Shown: in pieces, positions 1 through 8,249 of the stretch
Numbering within the stretch: the first letter of the stretch is position 1
How the letters are laid out: each line of letters begins with the position of its first letter
DNA from: Terrimicrobiaceae bacterium
Lineage (GTDB): Bacteria; Verrucomicrobiota; Verrucomicrobiia; Chthoniobacterales; Terrimicrobiaceae
Length of the DNA stretch: 32,130 bases
NCBI GenBank assembly: GCA_021463905.1
Contig: JAJTZA010000052.1
Location: 1 to 32,130 of the forward strand
Reading direction: 5' to 3'
Made by a program: the position numbers and the translations under genes
The notes under the pieces: generated by a model
Told to the model about the DNA's origin: nothing
Databases searched by the model: none
Seen by the model: the letters and a program-made list of their open reading frames with translations, nothing else

Positions 1-377
1 AAAATTTGCGTATTGGGTCCGGGAGACCACTGATTTTGCAAATTCGCATCCTTACCAGCAATTGTGCCCCAGGGAAAATCGTGTTTATAAAATGAGATCG
101 TGTCGAAATCATCACCCAAAGCCATTCCTGTCGAAGTCCTTAAATCACACTCCGTATGGATTTTGTAGTCATATCTATCCTGCGTCAAAAAATCGAGGAG
201 TATGAAGCCAATGTTGGAATTCCATGTGCTATTAACGTAAGGAGCATTCGTTGTCGGAGTAAAATAAATTCGATCGGGGTTTGTGATGTCTATTTCCAAT
301 AGAATGGCTGCGTGGGAAGCAGCAGACATTCCAAAAAGAAGGCCAGCTGCGAGGAGTGTGTGGAGTGTGGTTTTCAT
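1..377 (-). CDS. Secreted protein of unknown function, N-terminal part only
   Basis: A reading frame opens with ATG at 377 and stays open to the left edge of the window (125 codons), so the C-terminus is missing. The first ~22 residues (MKTTLHTLLAAGLLFGMSAA, then SHA) form a typical signal peptide with an AxA-like cleavage site. The rest shows no domain I recognise. The first codons closely match those of the PEP-CTERM gene starting at 2709 (both begin MKTTL), and the gene lies in the same direction downstream of it, so it may be a third member of the cluster. The coding sequence is AT-rich (a sampled 60 bases had 23 G/C). Whether it ends in a PEP-CTERM tail cannot be seen. No clear ribosome binding site precedes the start. 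Confidence 0.6.
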   Translation of the reverse strand, partial: MKTTLHTLLAAGLLFGMSAASHAAILLEIDITNPDRIYFTPTTNAPYVNSTWNSNIGFILLDFLTQDRYDYKIHTECDLRTSTGMALGDDFDTISFYKHDFPWGTIAGKDANLQNQWSPGPNTQI

Positions 378-456
378 AAGTGTCTGATTTTTATTGTGTG
401 GTTGGTCGAGGAGGAAAATTTTAGGGAGTTGGTGTGCGCCTGGGAGTGCGCCGCAT

Positions 457-537
457 TGTAGCCGCGTCACTCTGTGACGCGTTGGGGGAGTCGTGTGTTT
501 CAGGGATGAGGAGCGGCAGGGGACTGCCGCTGCTACA
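457..537. repeat. Double-hairpin REP-like repeat, copy A
   Basis: This ~81 bp element starts with TGTAGC and ends with its complement GCTACA. Inside are two perfect 8 bp stems: CGCGTCAC/GTGACGCG with loop TCT, and AGCGGCAG/CTGCCGCT with loop GGGA. A second copy with the same ends and both hairpins lies at 2754-2831; only the middle linker differs. Copy A lies between the stop codon of the 721-residue PEP-CTERM gene and the start of the next gene. The structure resembles REP/BIME or MITE-type elements. It might also act on mRNA ends, but neither hairpin is followed by a U-run, so a classical intrinsic terminator is unlikely. Confidence 0.8.
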
Positions 538-543
538 GATGCT

Positions 544-2709
544 CTAACGGCGCGTGGCAAAAATGATGATACTGAGGACACCGAGGAGGAGCAGGGTACC
601 GGTTGAAGGTTCGGGGATGACCTGCACGACGAGGTCGTACTGATCTAAGTGGAAGTTATCTTGTTCAAAGTAGGCGGCTTTGTAGGGATCGCCGGGAGCG
701 CTGAGCTGGTGGCGGTTGCCATAGCCCCAGTTTTGGATGCCGAGGGCTGAGAAATCCGTGACGCTGTCTTTTATGAAGGTGTAGCGGCCTTCCGCTGTGT
801 TGGCATCGAGTCCAAGGAGGCTGGTGACACTGAAGCTGGGGTCCATGCTGATCGTGTAGCCGACGGAAAGGGATTGGTTGATGGCAAAGGCAAATTTTGC
901 CCCGCTGGCCAGCGAGAGGTTTCCGTTGAGGGTGCCGTCGCCGCCGACTTGGGCGTCGGCGAGAATATAGACCCCTCCATCGGCGGTGAGGATGCCCCCA
1001 TTGGCCACGGTGAGGCTGTCGCCCGCGCCATGAACCGTCAGAGTGCCGGCGGCAGAGACCACGCCACCATCGTTCACGGTGAAGGTGCCGGTGCCATTCT
1101 GCCCGACATGGAGATTGCCGGTCAAAGTCAGGGTCGAATTGGTTCCGCCGACCGTCACCGTGCCGGTGCCGCTGGCCGCATTGCCAATGAGCAGGCTCCC
1201 GCTTTCGACTCGACCGCCGTCGGCGACGGTGAGGGTGCCATTTCCCGCCTCACCCACGGAGAGCCAGAAAGTGTTGGTCCATGTGGCATTCGCTCCGTAA
1301 ACGGTGGCAGCACCAGTCACTCCGGCATTGTCCCCAATCGAACCGAAGGACGATGTGACGTTTCCGCCCGTCAGGATGTCGAGTCCACCATAGGCGGCAT
1401 CGCCAATGTAAACGCCCGAGCTGTTGTTCCATTGCGAACCGGGATCCTTGACCTTCACATACCCACCACCACTGGTGGCCGCTCCGACGTAGGCGACGGT
1501 ATTCGAAACCACGCCGCCATATTGGATGATTAAATAACCTTGTCCGCCATTTCCGACCTTTAAGTCACCGGTCATGGCCCAGGCGGAACCCACCTCATTG
1601 ATCAACACTGAGCCAGTACTGCCGTTGGTGCTGCCAAGGACTCCCGTGGCACTCTCGACGCGTCCGCCGCTTTGCACAGTCAGTTCTGCCTCACCGCTAT
1701 CGCCCACCACGAGTTGGTAGGTATTGGTCCAGATCGAGTTCGAGCCCGTGATGGTGGCTGTGCTGGCATTGCCCTGCGGGCCATTGAGCGATCCCCATGC
1801 CGAGGCGACCTTGCCTCCATTGGAAACGGTCAGGATGCCCTGTCCCGCCAGCCCGACATCCAGCCCGCCGCTGATGTTCCACTCCGACCCCGCTCCGCTC
1901 ACGCTGCCCTGACCAACGGCGCCCTGCAACATGCCGAGGTAGCCATGCACCGCGGAGACTTTCACGGCGTCCTTAATTTCCATCTCCCCCGCGCCGCGAA
2001 AACCCACGCCCAGCGATCCGGTACCGTTAATGTTGAAAGTCAGAAACCCACCTCCGCTGACGGGCAACTCCTGATTGATGATACCGTGCGTGCTGTCAAA
2101 GAGGAGTTTTTCTCCAGGGACGACAAAATCCAGCACCACCCCGTGAGCAGACATATAGCTCTGACTGCCGATAAAATTCAGATTGGTCATCGAGGTGTAG
2201 AGGGTCTGAGTATGCACCGACGCGCTGGCGTCCACCGTCAGATTCCCCGAGCCGCCTTTGCCGATATAGAGGTCTCCGGAGTTGTCCCAAGACGTCGCAC
2301 TCCCACTGAGAGTCACCGACCCCGAGCTTCCCGCGAGGTGGCCAATCGAGGTATTCACACTGCTGAGGCTCGCTCCGCCGGAAAGCAGCACCTGCCCCGT
2401 CCCGGCATAGCCGATATACAGATCGCCGGTGTTGTCCCAAGTTGACATCGAATTGATGGTGACCGTGCCGCTGCTGTTCGCTTGATTCCCCACACGGGCT
2501 GCGGTGTTGGAAACATAACCATAATCGTCGAGTTGCAGGCTCCCGGTTCCCGTGTCCCCAATGAGGATCGGCCCGCCGACATCCCAGTCCAGATTGATCA
2601 AGGGGTTCGGCACCGGCGTGGGCGTGACATCGCCTGTCGCCGTCACAGAGGTCGCGTGAGCAAAAGGCGCGAGCGCGATGGAGAGGAGGGTGAGGAGTGT
2701 GGTTTTCAT
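544..2709 (-). CDS. PEP-CTERM protein with T5SS/PEP-CTERM-type repeats (721 aa)
   Basis: This is a secreted repeat protein of 721 residues. Residues 1-19 are a signal peptide (MKTTLLTLLSIALAPFAHA). The body consists of many ~50-60 residue units with the pattern SxWTNTGxLxVGxxGxGxLTV, then GGxVxS, IGxxxGSTG and VxVxG. This matches the T5SS/PEP-CTERM-associated repeat, which is expected to fold as a beta-helix. The C-terminus is a canonical PEP-CTERM signal: PEP, a hydrophobic stretch (LLLLGVLSIIIF), then ATRR and the stop. Such tails are recognised by exosortase, and the mature protein is expected at the cell surface or in the extracellular matrix. No autotransporter barrel is present. The start ATG at 2709 overlaps the TGA of the upstream paralogue (ATGA), suggesting coupled translation; no Shine-Dalgarno is evident. 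The exact function is unknown; a matrix or adhesion role is an inference. Confidence 0.9.
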   Translation of the reverse strand: MKTTLLTLLSIALAPFAHATSVTATGDVTPTPVPNPLINLDWDVGGPILIGDTGTGSLQLDDYGYVSNTAARVGNQANSSGTVTINSMSTWDNTGDLYIGYAGTGQVLLSGGASLSSVNTSIGHLAGSSGSVTLSGSATSWDNSGDLYIGKGGSGNLTVDASASVHTQTLYTSMTNLNFIGSQSYMSAHGVVLDFVVPGEKLLFDSTHGIINQELPVSGGGFLTFNINGTGSLGVGFRGAGEMEIKDAVKVSAVHGYLGMLQGAVGQGSVSGAGSEWNISGGLDVGLAGQGILTVSNGGKVASAWGSLNGPQGNASTATITGSNSIWTNTYQLVVGDSGEAELTVQSGGRVESATGVLGSTNGSTGSVLINEVGSAWAMTGDLKVGNGGQGYLIIQYGGVVSNTVAYVGAATSGGGYVKVKDPGSQWNNSSGVYIGDAAYGGLDILTGGNVTSSFGSIGDNAGVTGAATVYGANATWTNTFWLSVGEAGNGTLTVADGGRVESGSLLIGNAASGTGTVTVGGTNSTLTLTGNLHVGQNGTGTFTVNDGGVVSAAGTLTVHGAGDSLTVANGGILTADGGVYILADAQVGGDGTLNGNLSLASGAKFAFAINQSLSVGYTISMDPSFSVTSLLGLDANTAEGRYTFIKDSVTDFSALGIQNWGYGNRHQLSAPGDPYKAAYFEQDNFHLDQYDLVVQVIPEPSTGTLLLLGVLSIIIFATRR

Positions 2710-4592
2710 AAAAGAGTGGAACTTGAGGTTGTGCTTACCAAGAAAGGTATTGTTGTAGCCGCGTCACTCTGTGACGCGCAGGAATCGGGTGTTTTGTGGA
2801 CGAGGAGCGGCAGGGGACTGCCGCTGCTACAGTTGCTGCTGCGGCGCGTGGCGAAAATGATGAGACCGAAGGTGCCGAGGAGGAGCAGGGTGCTGGCCGA
2901 GGGCTCGGGGATGACGACGACTTGGAGGCTGCCTTGCTGGAAGTAGGCGGATTTGCCGCCGCCAAGGTCGTAAGCATTATTGACTCCCCAATTTTTCAGG
3001 CCAAGGGTGGAAAAGTCGGTGGAGGTTCTGTCAATGAGGGTGTAGATGCCATTGGCCACCGAGTCGTCCAGACCGAGGAGGTTGGCGATGCCGAAACTGG
3101 AATCAATGCTCACAGTTCCGATTACGGAAAGGGTTTTGTTGAGGGAGAAGACGATACTTGTGGCACTGGCGAGGATGAGATCCCCCGTAATCACCCCATC
3201 TCCTCCGATGGAACCACCGCTCAGGATGCTCGCTACACCAGACAGCCCGCCATCTACCAAAAGTTCGCCTGATGCAATAACTCCGGGGGCAGTGAGTAAG
3301 CTTCCCGCACCAATTTCTATGCGACTTTGGGCATTTACCGCGACTGGTGTGTCATTAACAACCAGCACCCCTGTATTGCCTAATGTTCCACCATTTATAA
3401 TACGAATATCGCCCGCACCGTCCTCGCCGACGACCAGCGCCCCCCAGACATCCCATGCTGCGTTGTCAATGATAACCCTGCCAAGGCTCCCGGCTTCTTT
3501 ACCCAAAACTGTGAAACCGTAACCGCTTAATACCCGACTACCGCTTGTCGCCTGGATGACCGCAGTGCCGTATTCGCCGATGATGTGAGAGTTGATGACT
3601 TCCAATACCGAATCGGTACCCGTCAAATAGATGGTGGAGGATTGGGAGGGACCGCTCCCTGAGCTTAGGGTGGCAGTATCTGTGCCGACCGCTGCTCCGG
3701 CTTCGATGCTGAGCTGACTGTACGTACTTCCATTATTACCCACCAGGAGGGCACCGCTGTTGAGCCAGACGGTGCGATTTCCGGTTACGGTCACCGAGCC
3801 ACCGGAGCCTGCCTCCATTCCCAGATAGCCTGCCGAGGAGCGCATGGTGGTGCCACTGTTTATCGTGGCGTAGCCGCTGGATTTGTAGCCCACGCCGAGG
3901 ACGCCGCTGCCGTCCATGTCGAGGTGCAGGGCGCCGCCGTTTCCAAAAGTATTTGTGTCGGTGCCGTCGAGAATAAGGGGCTGCGCGGAATCAAACACGA
4001 GGCCCTTGGCGTGGATGGTGCCATTGCCATGAAGGTTGGCCATGTCGGTGTAGAGCGTCTTTGCGGTGACATCTCCGCCATTGGTAATGGTGAGGCTGCC
4101 TGTGCCATTCCCTCCCACCCGAATGATGCCTGCCAAGCTCGTCACATTCCATTGGGAGCCTGAGCCATCAATGGTTACTGCGCCTGTGCCGCCCGAGGTC
4201 CCGCCAATGACGCTGTCGCCACTCGTCAGATGCCCGCCGCTGGTGACATTGAGCGTTCCACTTCCCTGCCTCCCGATATAGAGGTCGCCGGAGTTGGTCC
4301 ATGCCGAGCTGGCCCCATCCACCGTTACCGTGCCGGTGCTGCCGATGACCACGCCGAGACTGGTAATGGTACTGTTCAGTGCGCCGCCGTCGGTAATCGT
4401 CACCGTCCCCGTTGCGTTCGAGCCCACGCTCAGCGGGCCGCCAACATCCCACGACGCTTGCGGGTTGGGCGAGGGAAAGGGGGCCACGTCTCCGAGCGCG
4501 TTTACGGACGGCGCGGCGTGGGTCGTGGAGAGGAGCGCTGCCGTGAGGACAGACAGGACGAATGGGACAGATGAGACGGCGCTCGCTTTCAT
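2706..4592 (-). CDS. PEP-CTERM protein with T5SS/PEP-CTERM-type repeats, extended C-terminus (628 aa)
   Basis: This is a paralogue of the neighbouring 721-residue protein with the same architecture. It has a signal peptide (residues 1-~26, ending THA), a shared WDVGGP segment, repeated SxWTNSGxLxIGxxGSGTLxV / GGxxxS / IGxxxGxTGxVTV units, and a shared TLYTDMANL segment. The sorting signal (PEP, LLLLGTFGLIIF, ATRR) ends near residue 584. The frame does not stop there: it runs 44 more residues through the repeat at 2754-2831 and ends with a TGA that overlaps the next gene's ATG. PEP-CTERM signals normally lie at the very C-terminus, so this tail may disturb exosortase recognition, or the element may have removed an older stop codon. 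The gene is probably the first of the cluster; the 4593-4784 gap holds its promoter, which I could not pinpoint. Confidence 0.88.
   Translation of the reverse strand: MKASAVSSVPFVLSVLTAALLSTTHAAPSVNALGDVAPFPSPNPQASWDVGGPLSVGSNATGTVTITDGGALNSTITSLGVVIGSTGTVTVDGASSAWTNSGDLYIGRQGSGTLNVTSGGHLTSGDSVIGGTSGGTGAVTIDGSGSQWNVTSLAGIIRVGGNGTGSLTITNGGDVTAKTLYTDMANLHGNGTIHAKGLVFDSAQPLILDGTDTNTFGNGGALHLDMDGSGVLGVGYKSSGYATINSGTTMRSSAGYLGMEAGSGGSVTVTGNRTVWLNSGALLVGNNGSTYSQLSIEAGAAVGTDTATLSSGSGPSQSSTIYLTGTDSVLEVINSHIIGEYGTAVIQATSGSRVLSGYGFTVLGKEAGSLGRVIIDNAAWDVWGALVVGEDGAGDIRIINGGTLGNTGVLVVNDTPVAVNAQSRIEIGAGSLLTAPGVIASGELLVDGGLSGVASILSGGSIGGDGVITGDLILASATSIVFSLNKTLSVIGTVSIDSSFGIANLLGLDDSVANGIYTLIDRTSTDFSTLGLKNWGVNNAYDLGGGKSAYFQQGSLQVVVIPEPSASTLLLLGTFGLIIFATRRSSNCSSGSPLPLLVHKTPDSCASQSDAATTIPFLVSTTSSSTLL
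2754..2831. repeat. Double-hairpin REP-like repeat, copy B (inside a coding region)
   Basis: This ~78 bp copy has the same TGTAGC/GCTACA ends and the same two 8 bp hairpins as the copy at 457-537. It lies inside the open frame of the 628-residue PEP-CTERM gene, 6-9 bases after the codons for the terminal Arg-Arg. It adds about 26 codons to that frame. In copy A the equivalent position holds a stop codon just before the element. The matching placement suggests either that the gene-plus-repeat unit was duplicated or that the element inserts preferentially at such sites. Confidence 0.8.
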
Positions 4593-4784
4593 GAACTAAA
4601 TGAAGAAATCAGGAACAAGTTTTTCTGATTTGGCTTTCACTATCACGAAAAAACGCTCATGCGCACCCCCTACTTTGGTAGGGTATCGCTTGGGGGAGCG
4701 CAGCCGCCCTCTGCCGGGTGCTTCTTCCCACTCGGACAGGGATTGTGGTATTTCCGTGGTGTGGTTAAGTGACCTTCAGACGCG

Positions 4785-5594
4785 ATGCGATTTTTTCTTC
4801 AGCTTCTTCCGGCGCCGCTGATTCGATATGCGGGACGCCTTCAATTCCGGATGCCATTCCTGCGTGGGCTGATCAACCGGGTCGGGCAATCGCTGGCCGG
4901 GAGCGGGGTGATCCTACGGGGCGAAGGCAGGGGGCTGCGTTTCAATGCGACGGGGTGCAATCCCGGGTACCTTGCGGGCACGTCTGTTCCCGAGGAACAG
5001 GCTCTTGTGGCGCGTCATTCGCACCGGGGTGGCGTCGTTTACGACCTGGGTGCCAATGCGGGCTTCTACGCGATGATTGCAGCGCGTCAGGTCGGACCCG
5101 AGGGTGCCGTCTATGCCTTTGAACCGACACCCGCACTGGCGGAACGCATCCGCGAAAATGCCGCGCTGAACGGATTTGAAAATGTCCACGTGATCGAAGC
5201 GGCGGTTTCGGATGCAGACGGAGTCGTCCGCTTTGGAGTTGCAGGCCCGCTCAGCGTGAAAAACTCGCTGCAAAGTGCGGCGTCCGGACCCTCCATCGAG
5301 GTGCGCACCCTGCGGCTGGATACCTTCTGTAAAACTCACCCGCACCCCAGTCTGTTGTTGATGGACATCGAGGGCGCGGAGTTGGCCGCCCTGCAGGGTG
5401 CGCGGCAAATGCTGGCTTCCAGCCGTCCCGTGGTGATGGTGGAAGTTCATTGGCTGGGAGAGGACTTTTTGAATTTCGTGGAAGCGGAGATGAAGCCGCT
5501 GGGCTATGCCGCCACCACCTACGATGGAAGCCCGCTCCCCTCCGAGCTGACCCGCTACCATGCCCTGCTGCTGCCCGGCATCCGGCGACTCTGA
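4785..5594 (+). CDS. FkbM family methyltransferase
   Basis: This is a 269-residue SAM-dependent methyltransferase of the FkbM type. The SAM-binding motif I is VYDLGANAGFY near residues 84-94, followed by the acidic loop AFEPTP. The FkbM-typical LLMDIEGAELAAL lies near residues 190-202. Family members O-methylate sugars or polyketides. Here the likely substrate is a sugar of the exopolysaccharide made by the following glycosyltransferases, which is an inference from context. The gene is divergent from the PEP-CTERM cluster, with a ~190 bp gap between them, and lies 133 bp before the ligase gene. No good ribosome binding site precedes the ATG. The basic, hydrophobic N-terminus (FFLQLLPAPLIRYAGRLQF) may associate with the membrane. 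Confidence 0.88.
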   Translation: MRFFLQLLPAPLIRYAGRLQFRMPFLRGLINRVGQSLAGSGVILRGEGRGLRFNATGCNPGYLAGTSVPEEQALVARHSHRGGVVYDLGANAGFYAMIAARQVGPEGAVYAFEPTPALAERIRENAALNGFENVHVIEAAVSDADGVVRFGVAGPLSVKNSLQSAASGPSIEVRTLRLDTFCKTHPHPSLLLMDIEGAELAALQGARQMLASSRPVVMVEVHWLGEDFLNFVEAEMKPLGYAATTYDGSPLPSELTRYHALLLPGIRRL

Positions 5595-5612
5595 CACCCC
5601 ACCCGCGCACGC

Positions 5613-5641
5613 TTGTCATAAACCCATAAATCGGGTATTCT
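5613..5641 (+). promoter_or_regulatory. Candidate sigma-70-type promoter for the glycosyltransferase operon
   Basis: In the short gap after the methyltransferase gene, TTGTCA (5613-5618; 5 of 6 to TTGACA) is followed after exactly 17 bases by TATTCT (5636-5641; 4 of 6 to TATAAT). Transcription would start near 5648, ahead of the ligase gene. This is a consensus match only; read-through from the methyltransferase gene is equally possible. Confidence 0.35.
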
Positions 5642-5727
5642 GGGACGCGTGAAAACGGCTCTCTTGGAAAGCTTTGAAGGACTACAGGGGGGAGGATGGG
5701 TTTTCATTCACCCTTAAAAAAACAATC

Positions 5728-7101
5728 ATGGAATGGGCAGTGACCATCCTCCTCATCCTCCCGGCCATCGCGCTGTTTCTGGCGCGTTCGACATGGCTGA
5801 TTGACTACCTGGTCTGGGTGACGGCGCTCAATCGGGGTATTCGGCGTGTGGTGGACTGGAGCCAGAGCGCGTTCAGCCCGCTCTCACCGATCAGCCTGAC
5901 GCCGCTGATGATTTCCGGCCTGGTGTTTCTGCTGGTGGTGCAGGACTACGGGGGATTCCCCGCATATTTCCGAAAAATTTGTCTTATTTTTGGTGCGGCG
6001 CTGGCGGTGGCTTTTACCGTGGGGTTGGTGAGGAATCAGTTGGCTGCCGTCTATGCACTGGCCGAGTACGTGGCACCTCTGGCCATTATGGGTCGGGCTG
6101 CCGCGATGAACGGGAACGAGCGGATTCTGGACCGCTGGATTCGCACGATTGGCTGGGCTGCCGTGGTGGTGAGTGCCTACGGGTGGTATCAGTTTTATAC
6201 CATTCCGCCTTGGGATGCCTTCTGGGTGCGCGCGGTCGGCTTCGAGGGCTACCTCGGGCAACTGCGTCCGACGGAGATGACCGTGTTTTCCACCATGAAC
6301 GAACGCGGGACGCTGGCTGGATTCCTTGCCTTTGCGGTCATCCCGATGATAGTCTCGCGGCGCTGGCGCAATGTGGGCGGCTGGATTTCCGTATTGTTCA
6401 TTCTTTCCACCATCCTGCTGACATTTGTCCGCAGTGCCCTGATCACTGTCGGTCTGGCCGCTGTACTTTTTCCTCTCCTGAACCGTGGAAAAAACACCCT
6501 CCGCGTGGTGATGATGCTTTCGCTCATTGCGTTGTTTGGCACCTTCGCATTGCAACGCCTCCCATCCTCGGAAAAAATTGGCAAGCGGGTTTCGAGCATA
6601 GGTAGCATCACCAAGGATGGCTCGTTTCAGGGCCGCATGGAAATCATGGACTATGGGATCGGCGCAGTGCTCTCGAACCCCATCGGCTCCGGCCTGGGCT
6701 CGACCGGCCTCGCCGGGCGCGTCAATACCGGCCAGGTGGAAGCGGGTGCCACCATCGGCGATAATGGCTACTTCGCCGTGCTCTTCCAGTTTGGCTGGAT
6801 CGGCTCAGCGCTGTTTTTTTACGGGTTCTATCTGCTCTGGAAACAAACGCGGACGTTCGAGCGTCATGGCATCCGAACGGAATCCATGATGATGTTCAAG
6901 GCGCTCTTTGCCACCGGTGCGGTGGCTCTCTTTGCGGGAGACTGGCTCTCTGGAGCGGGAGCCATTGTCTTTTTTATTTTTGCGGGATTTTCCGCGCATC
7001 CTGGGCTTGCGATTGAGTCGTGGAGGCGTCGGCGCGAGAGTCTGCGCGAGAGTCTGCGCATGGTGGATGCGGGAGGGGTTTCCGCAAGGGAGCGTGTCTG
7101 A
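5728..7101 (+). CDS. O-antigen ligase/polymerase-like membrane protein (Wzy_C type)
   Basis: This is an integral membrane protein of ~457 residues with about ten or more hydrophobic segments spread over its length. The region with GRMEIMDYGIGAVLSNPIGSG, a long periplasmic-type loop and then DNGYFAVLFQFGWIGSALF matches the Wzy_C pattern of O-antigen ligases and polymerases (NP-x-G-x-G, then a conserved DNxY, then a hydrophobic segment). Such enzymes polymerise or transfer undecaprenyl-linked glycans on the periplasmic face, so this is the best candidate for the repeat-unit polymerase of the locus. An in-frame TTG at 5674 would add 18 residues. I prefer ATG 5728 because the protein then begins directly at the first membrane segment, but neither start has a convincing ribosome site. 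Its TGA overlaps the next gene's ATG (TGATG). Confidence 0.85.
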   Translation: MEWAVTILLILPAIALFLARSTWLIDYLVWVTALNRGIRRVVDWSQSAFSPLSPISLTPLMISGLVFLLVVQDYGGFPAYFRKICLIFGAALAVAFTVGLVRNQLAAVYALAEYVAPLAIMGRAAAMNGNERILDRWIRTIGWAAVVVSAYGWYQFYTIPPWDAFWVRAVGFEGYLGQLRPTEMTVFSTMNERGTLAGFLAFAVIPMIVSRRWRNVGGWISVLFILSTILLTFVRSALITVGLAAVLFPLLNRGKNTLRVVMMLSLIALFGTFALQRLPSSEKIGKRVSSIGSITKDGSFQGRMEIMDYGIGAVLSNPIGSGLGSTGLAGRVNTGQVEAGATIGDNGYFAVLFQFGWIGSALFFYGFYLLWKQTRTFERHGIRTESMMMFKALFATGAVALFAGDWLSGAGAIVFFIFAGFSAHPGLAIESWRRRRESLRESLRMVDAGGVSARERV

Positions 7102-8249
7102 TGCGAGTCGCCTTTGCCATGATCAATTGTAATCGCCGCGATGGCAGTGCGCGTGCGGTGAATGAGGTTGCCGAGCGGTTGGCCCGGCGGGGGCATCAGG
7201 TCAGCCTCTTCGCGCGAGAGGCCGAGGACCTGGATCTGGGCCTGGTTCGGTGGCACCGCATTCCGGGGCCGCACTGGCCCGAGGTGGCGGATTTCTGGAC
7301 GTACCATCAGATCGTCAACCGTCGGCTCCGGAACGGCGAGTTCGACATTATCCACTCGATTGGTTGCAATACGCTGCGCGCCAATGTCGTCACCATCCAG
7401 AACATCCAGCCCGCAAAAGAAAAAATCCTGTCGCGGTTTCAGAAGGCGGAAGCGGTTTCGTGGCCGCGCCGCTTCACCCGCTGGCTTTACCTGCGCGTCA
7501 CCAGCCGGGCGGAACGGCGGCTCTACCAAAAGAGACCCGGCGTCCGTCCGCCGGTGTTTTTGCCGGTATCGCGCGGGGTCGAGGCCGAGCTGCGGTCGCA
7601 CTATGACATTGGAGAGGCGGTTGTACGAATTGTTCCGAACGCCGCCGACACCGGGGTCTTTCACCCTCTCCCTGAGCACATGCGGCGCGCGTGGAGGCTG
7701 GCGAACGGACTGGGTGAGGAGGACATCCTCGCGATTTTTTCCGGTGGCGAGTGGGCACGCAAGGGCCTCGACCTGGCGATCCAAGCCCTGGAGCACCTGC
7801 CGGTGCCCGCCCTCAAGCTTTTTGTGGCGGGCGATGATCCGGACCGCAATCGCTTCCAGGCCATGACCGAGCGGGCCGGGCTCGCCGGACGGGTCATTTT
7901 TGGCGGTTTCCGGAGCGATATCGCCGAAGCGATGGCCTCGAGCGATCTGTTTTTGTTTCCGAGTCACTACGAGGCCTTCAGCCTGGCCACGATCGAAGCG
8001 GCGGCCTGCGGTCTGCCGCTGGTGGTCAGCCGCATCAACGGAGCGGAGGATTTTGTCCGTCCGGGTTGGAATGGAGTGTTTATCGGGCAGAACCCTGAAG
8101 ACATTGCCGGTGTGCTTCGTCCGCTGGTGGAGAGCGCGGAGACGCGCCGGGTGCTGGGTTCGCATGCGGCGGAACTTGTCCGTCAGGATTATACCTGGGA
8201 TCGGGTGACCGATCTGACCGAGGCGGCCTACCGGGAGGCGGCATCATGA
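7101..8249 (+). CDS. GT4 family glycosyltransferase
   Basis: This is a 382-residue GT-B-fold retaining glycosyltransferase. The N-terminal half begins MRVAFAMINCNRRDGSARAV, with the glycine/serine acceptor-side loop and then ERLARRGHQV. The C-terminal half carries FSGGEWARKGLDLAIQAL, VAGDDPDR and the E-x7-E donor motif (EAFSLATIE, residues 291-299) followed by AACGLPLVVS. It would add one sugar from a nucleotide donor to the lipid-linked repeat unit in the cytoplasm; donor and linkage cannot be predicted. The frame extends 27 codons upstream into the ligase gene, but ATG 7101 is clearly the start: it gives a proper GT4 N-terminus, has AAGGGAG about 8 bases ahead and overlaps the ligase stop. 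The 3' end overlaps the next start by ATGA. Confidence 0.9.
   Translation: MRVAFAMINCNRRDGSARAVNEVAERLARRGHQVSLFAREAEDLDLGLVRWHRIPGPHWPEVADFWTYHQIVNRRLRNGEFDIIHSIGCNTLRANVVTIQNIQPAKEKILSRFQKAEAVSWPRRFTRWLYLRVTSRAERRLYQKRPGVRPPVFLPVSRGVEAELRSHYDIGEAVVRIVPNAADTGVFHPLPEHMRRAWRLANGLGEEDILAIFSGGEWARKGLDLAIQALEHLPVPALKLFVAGDDPDRNRFQAMTERAGLAGRVIFGGFRSDIAEAMASSDLFLFPSHYEAFSLATIEAAACGLPLVVSRINGAEDFVRPGWNGVFIGQNPEDIAGVLRPLVESAETRRVLGSHAAELVRQDYTWDRVTDLTEAAYREAAS

Noticed and set aside
544-4592. Type V autotransporters
   Set aside because: The repeats resemble those of T5SS passengers, but both proteins end in PEP-CTERM signals and have no C-terminal autotransporter barrel.
4600-4821. Small plus-strand open frame (73 codons) in the divergent gap
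   Set aside because: No ribosome site, no signal peptide or domain, and it runs into the methyltransferase gene in another frame; the gap more likely holds divergent promoters.
6864-8165. Minus-strand open frame of 433 codons across the ligase and first GT4 genes
   Set aside because: It spans two real genes on the other strand and reads as low-complexity shadow coding.
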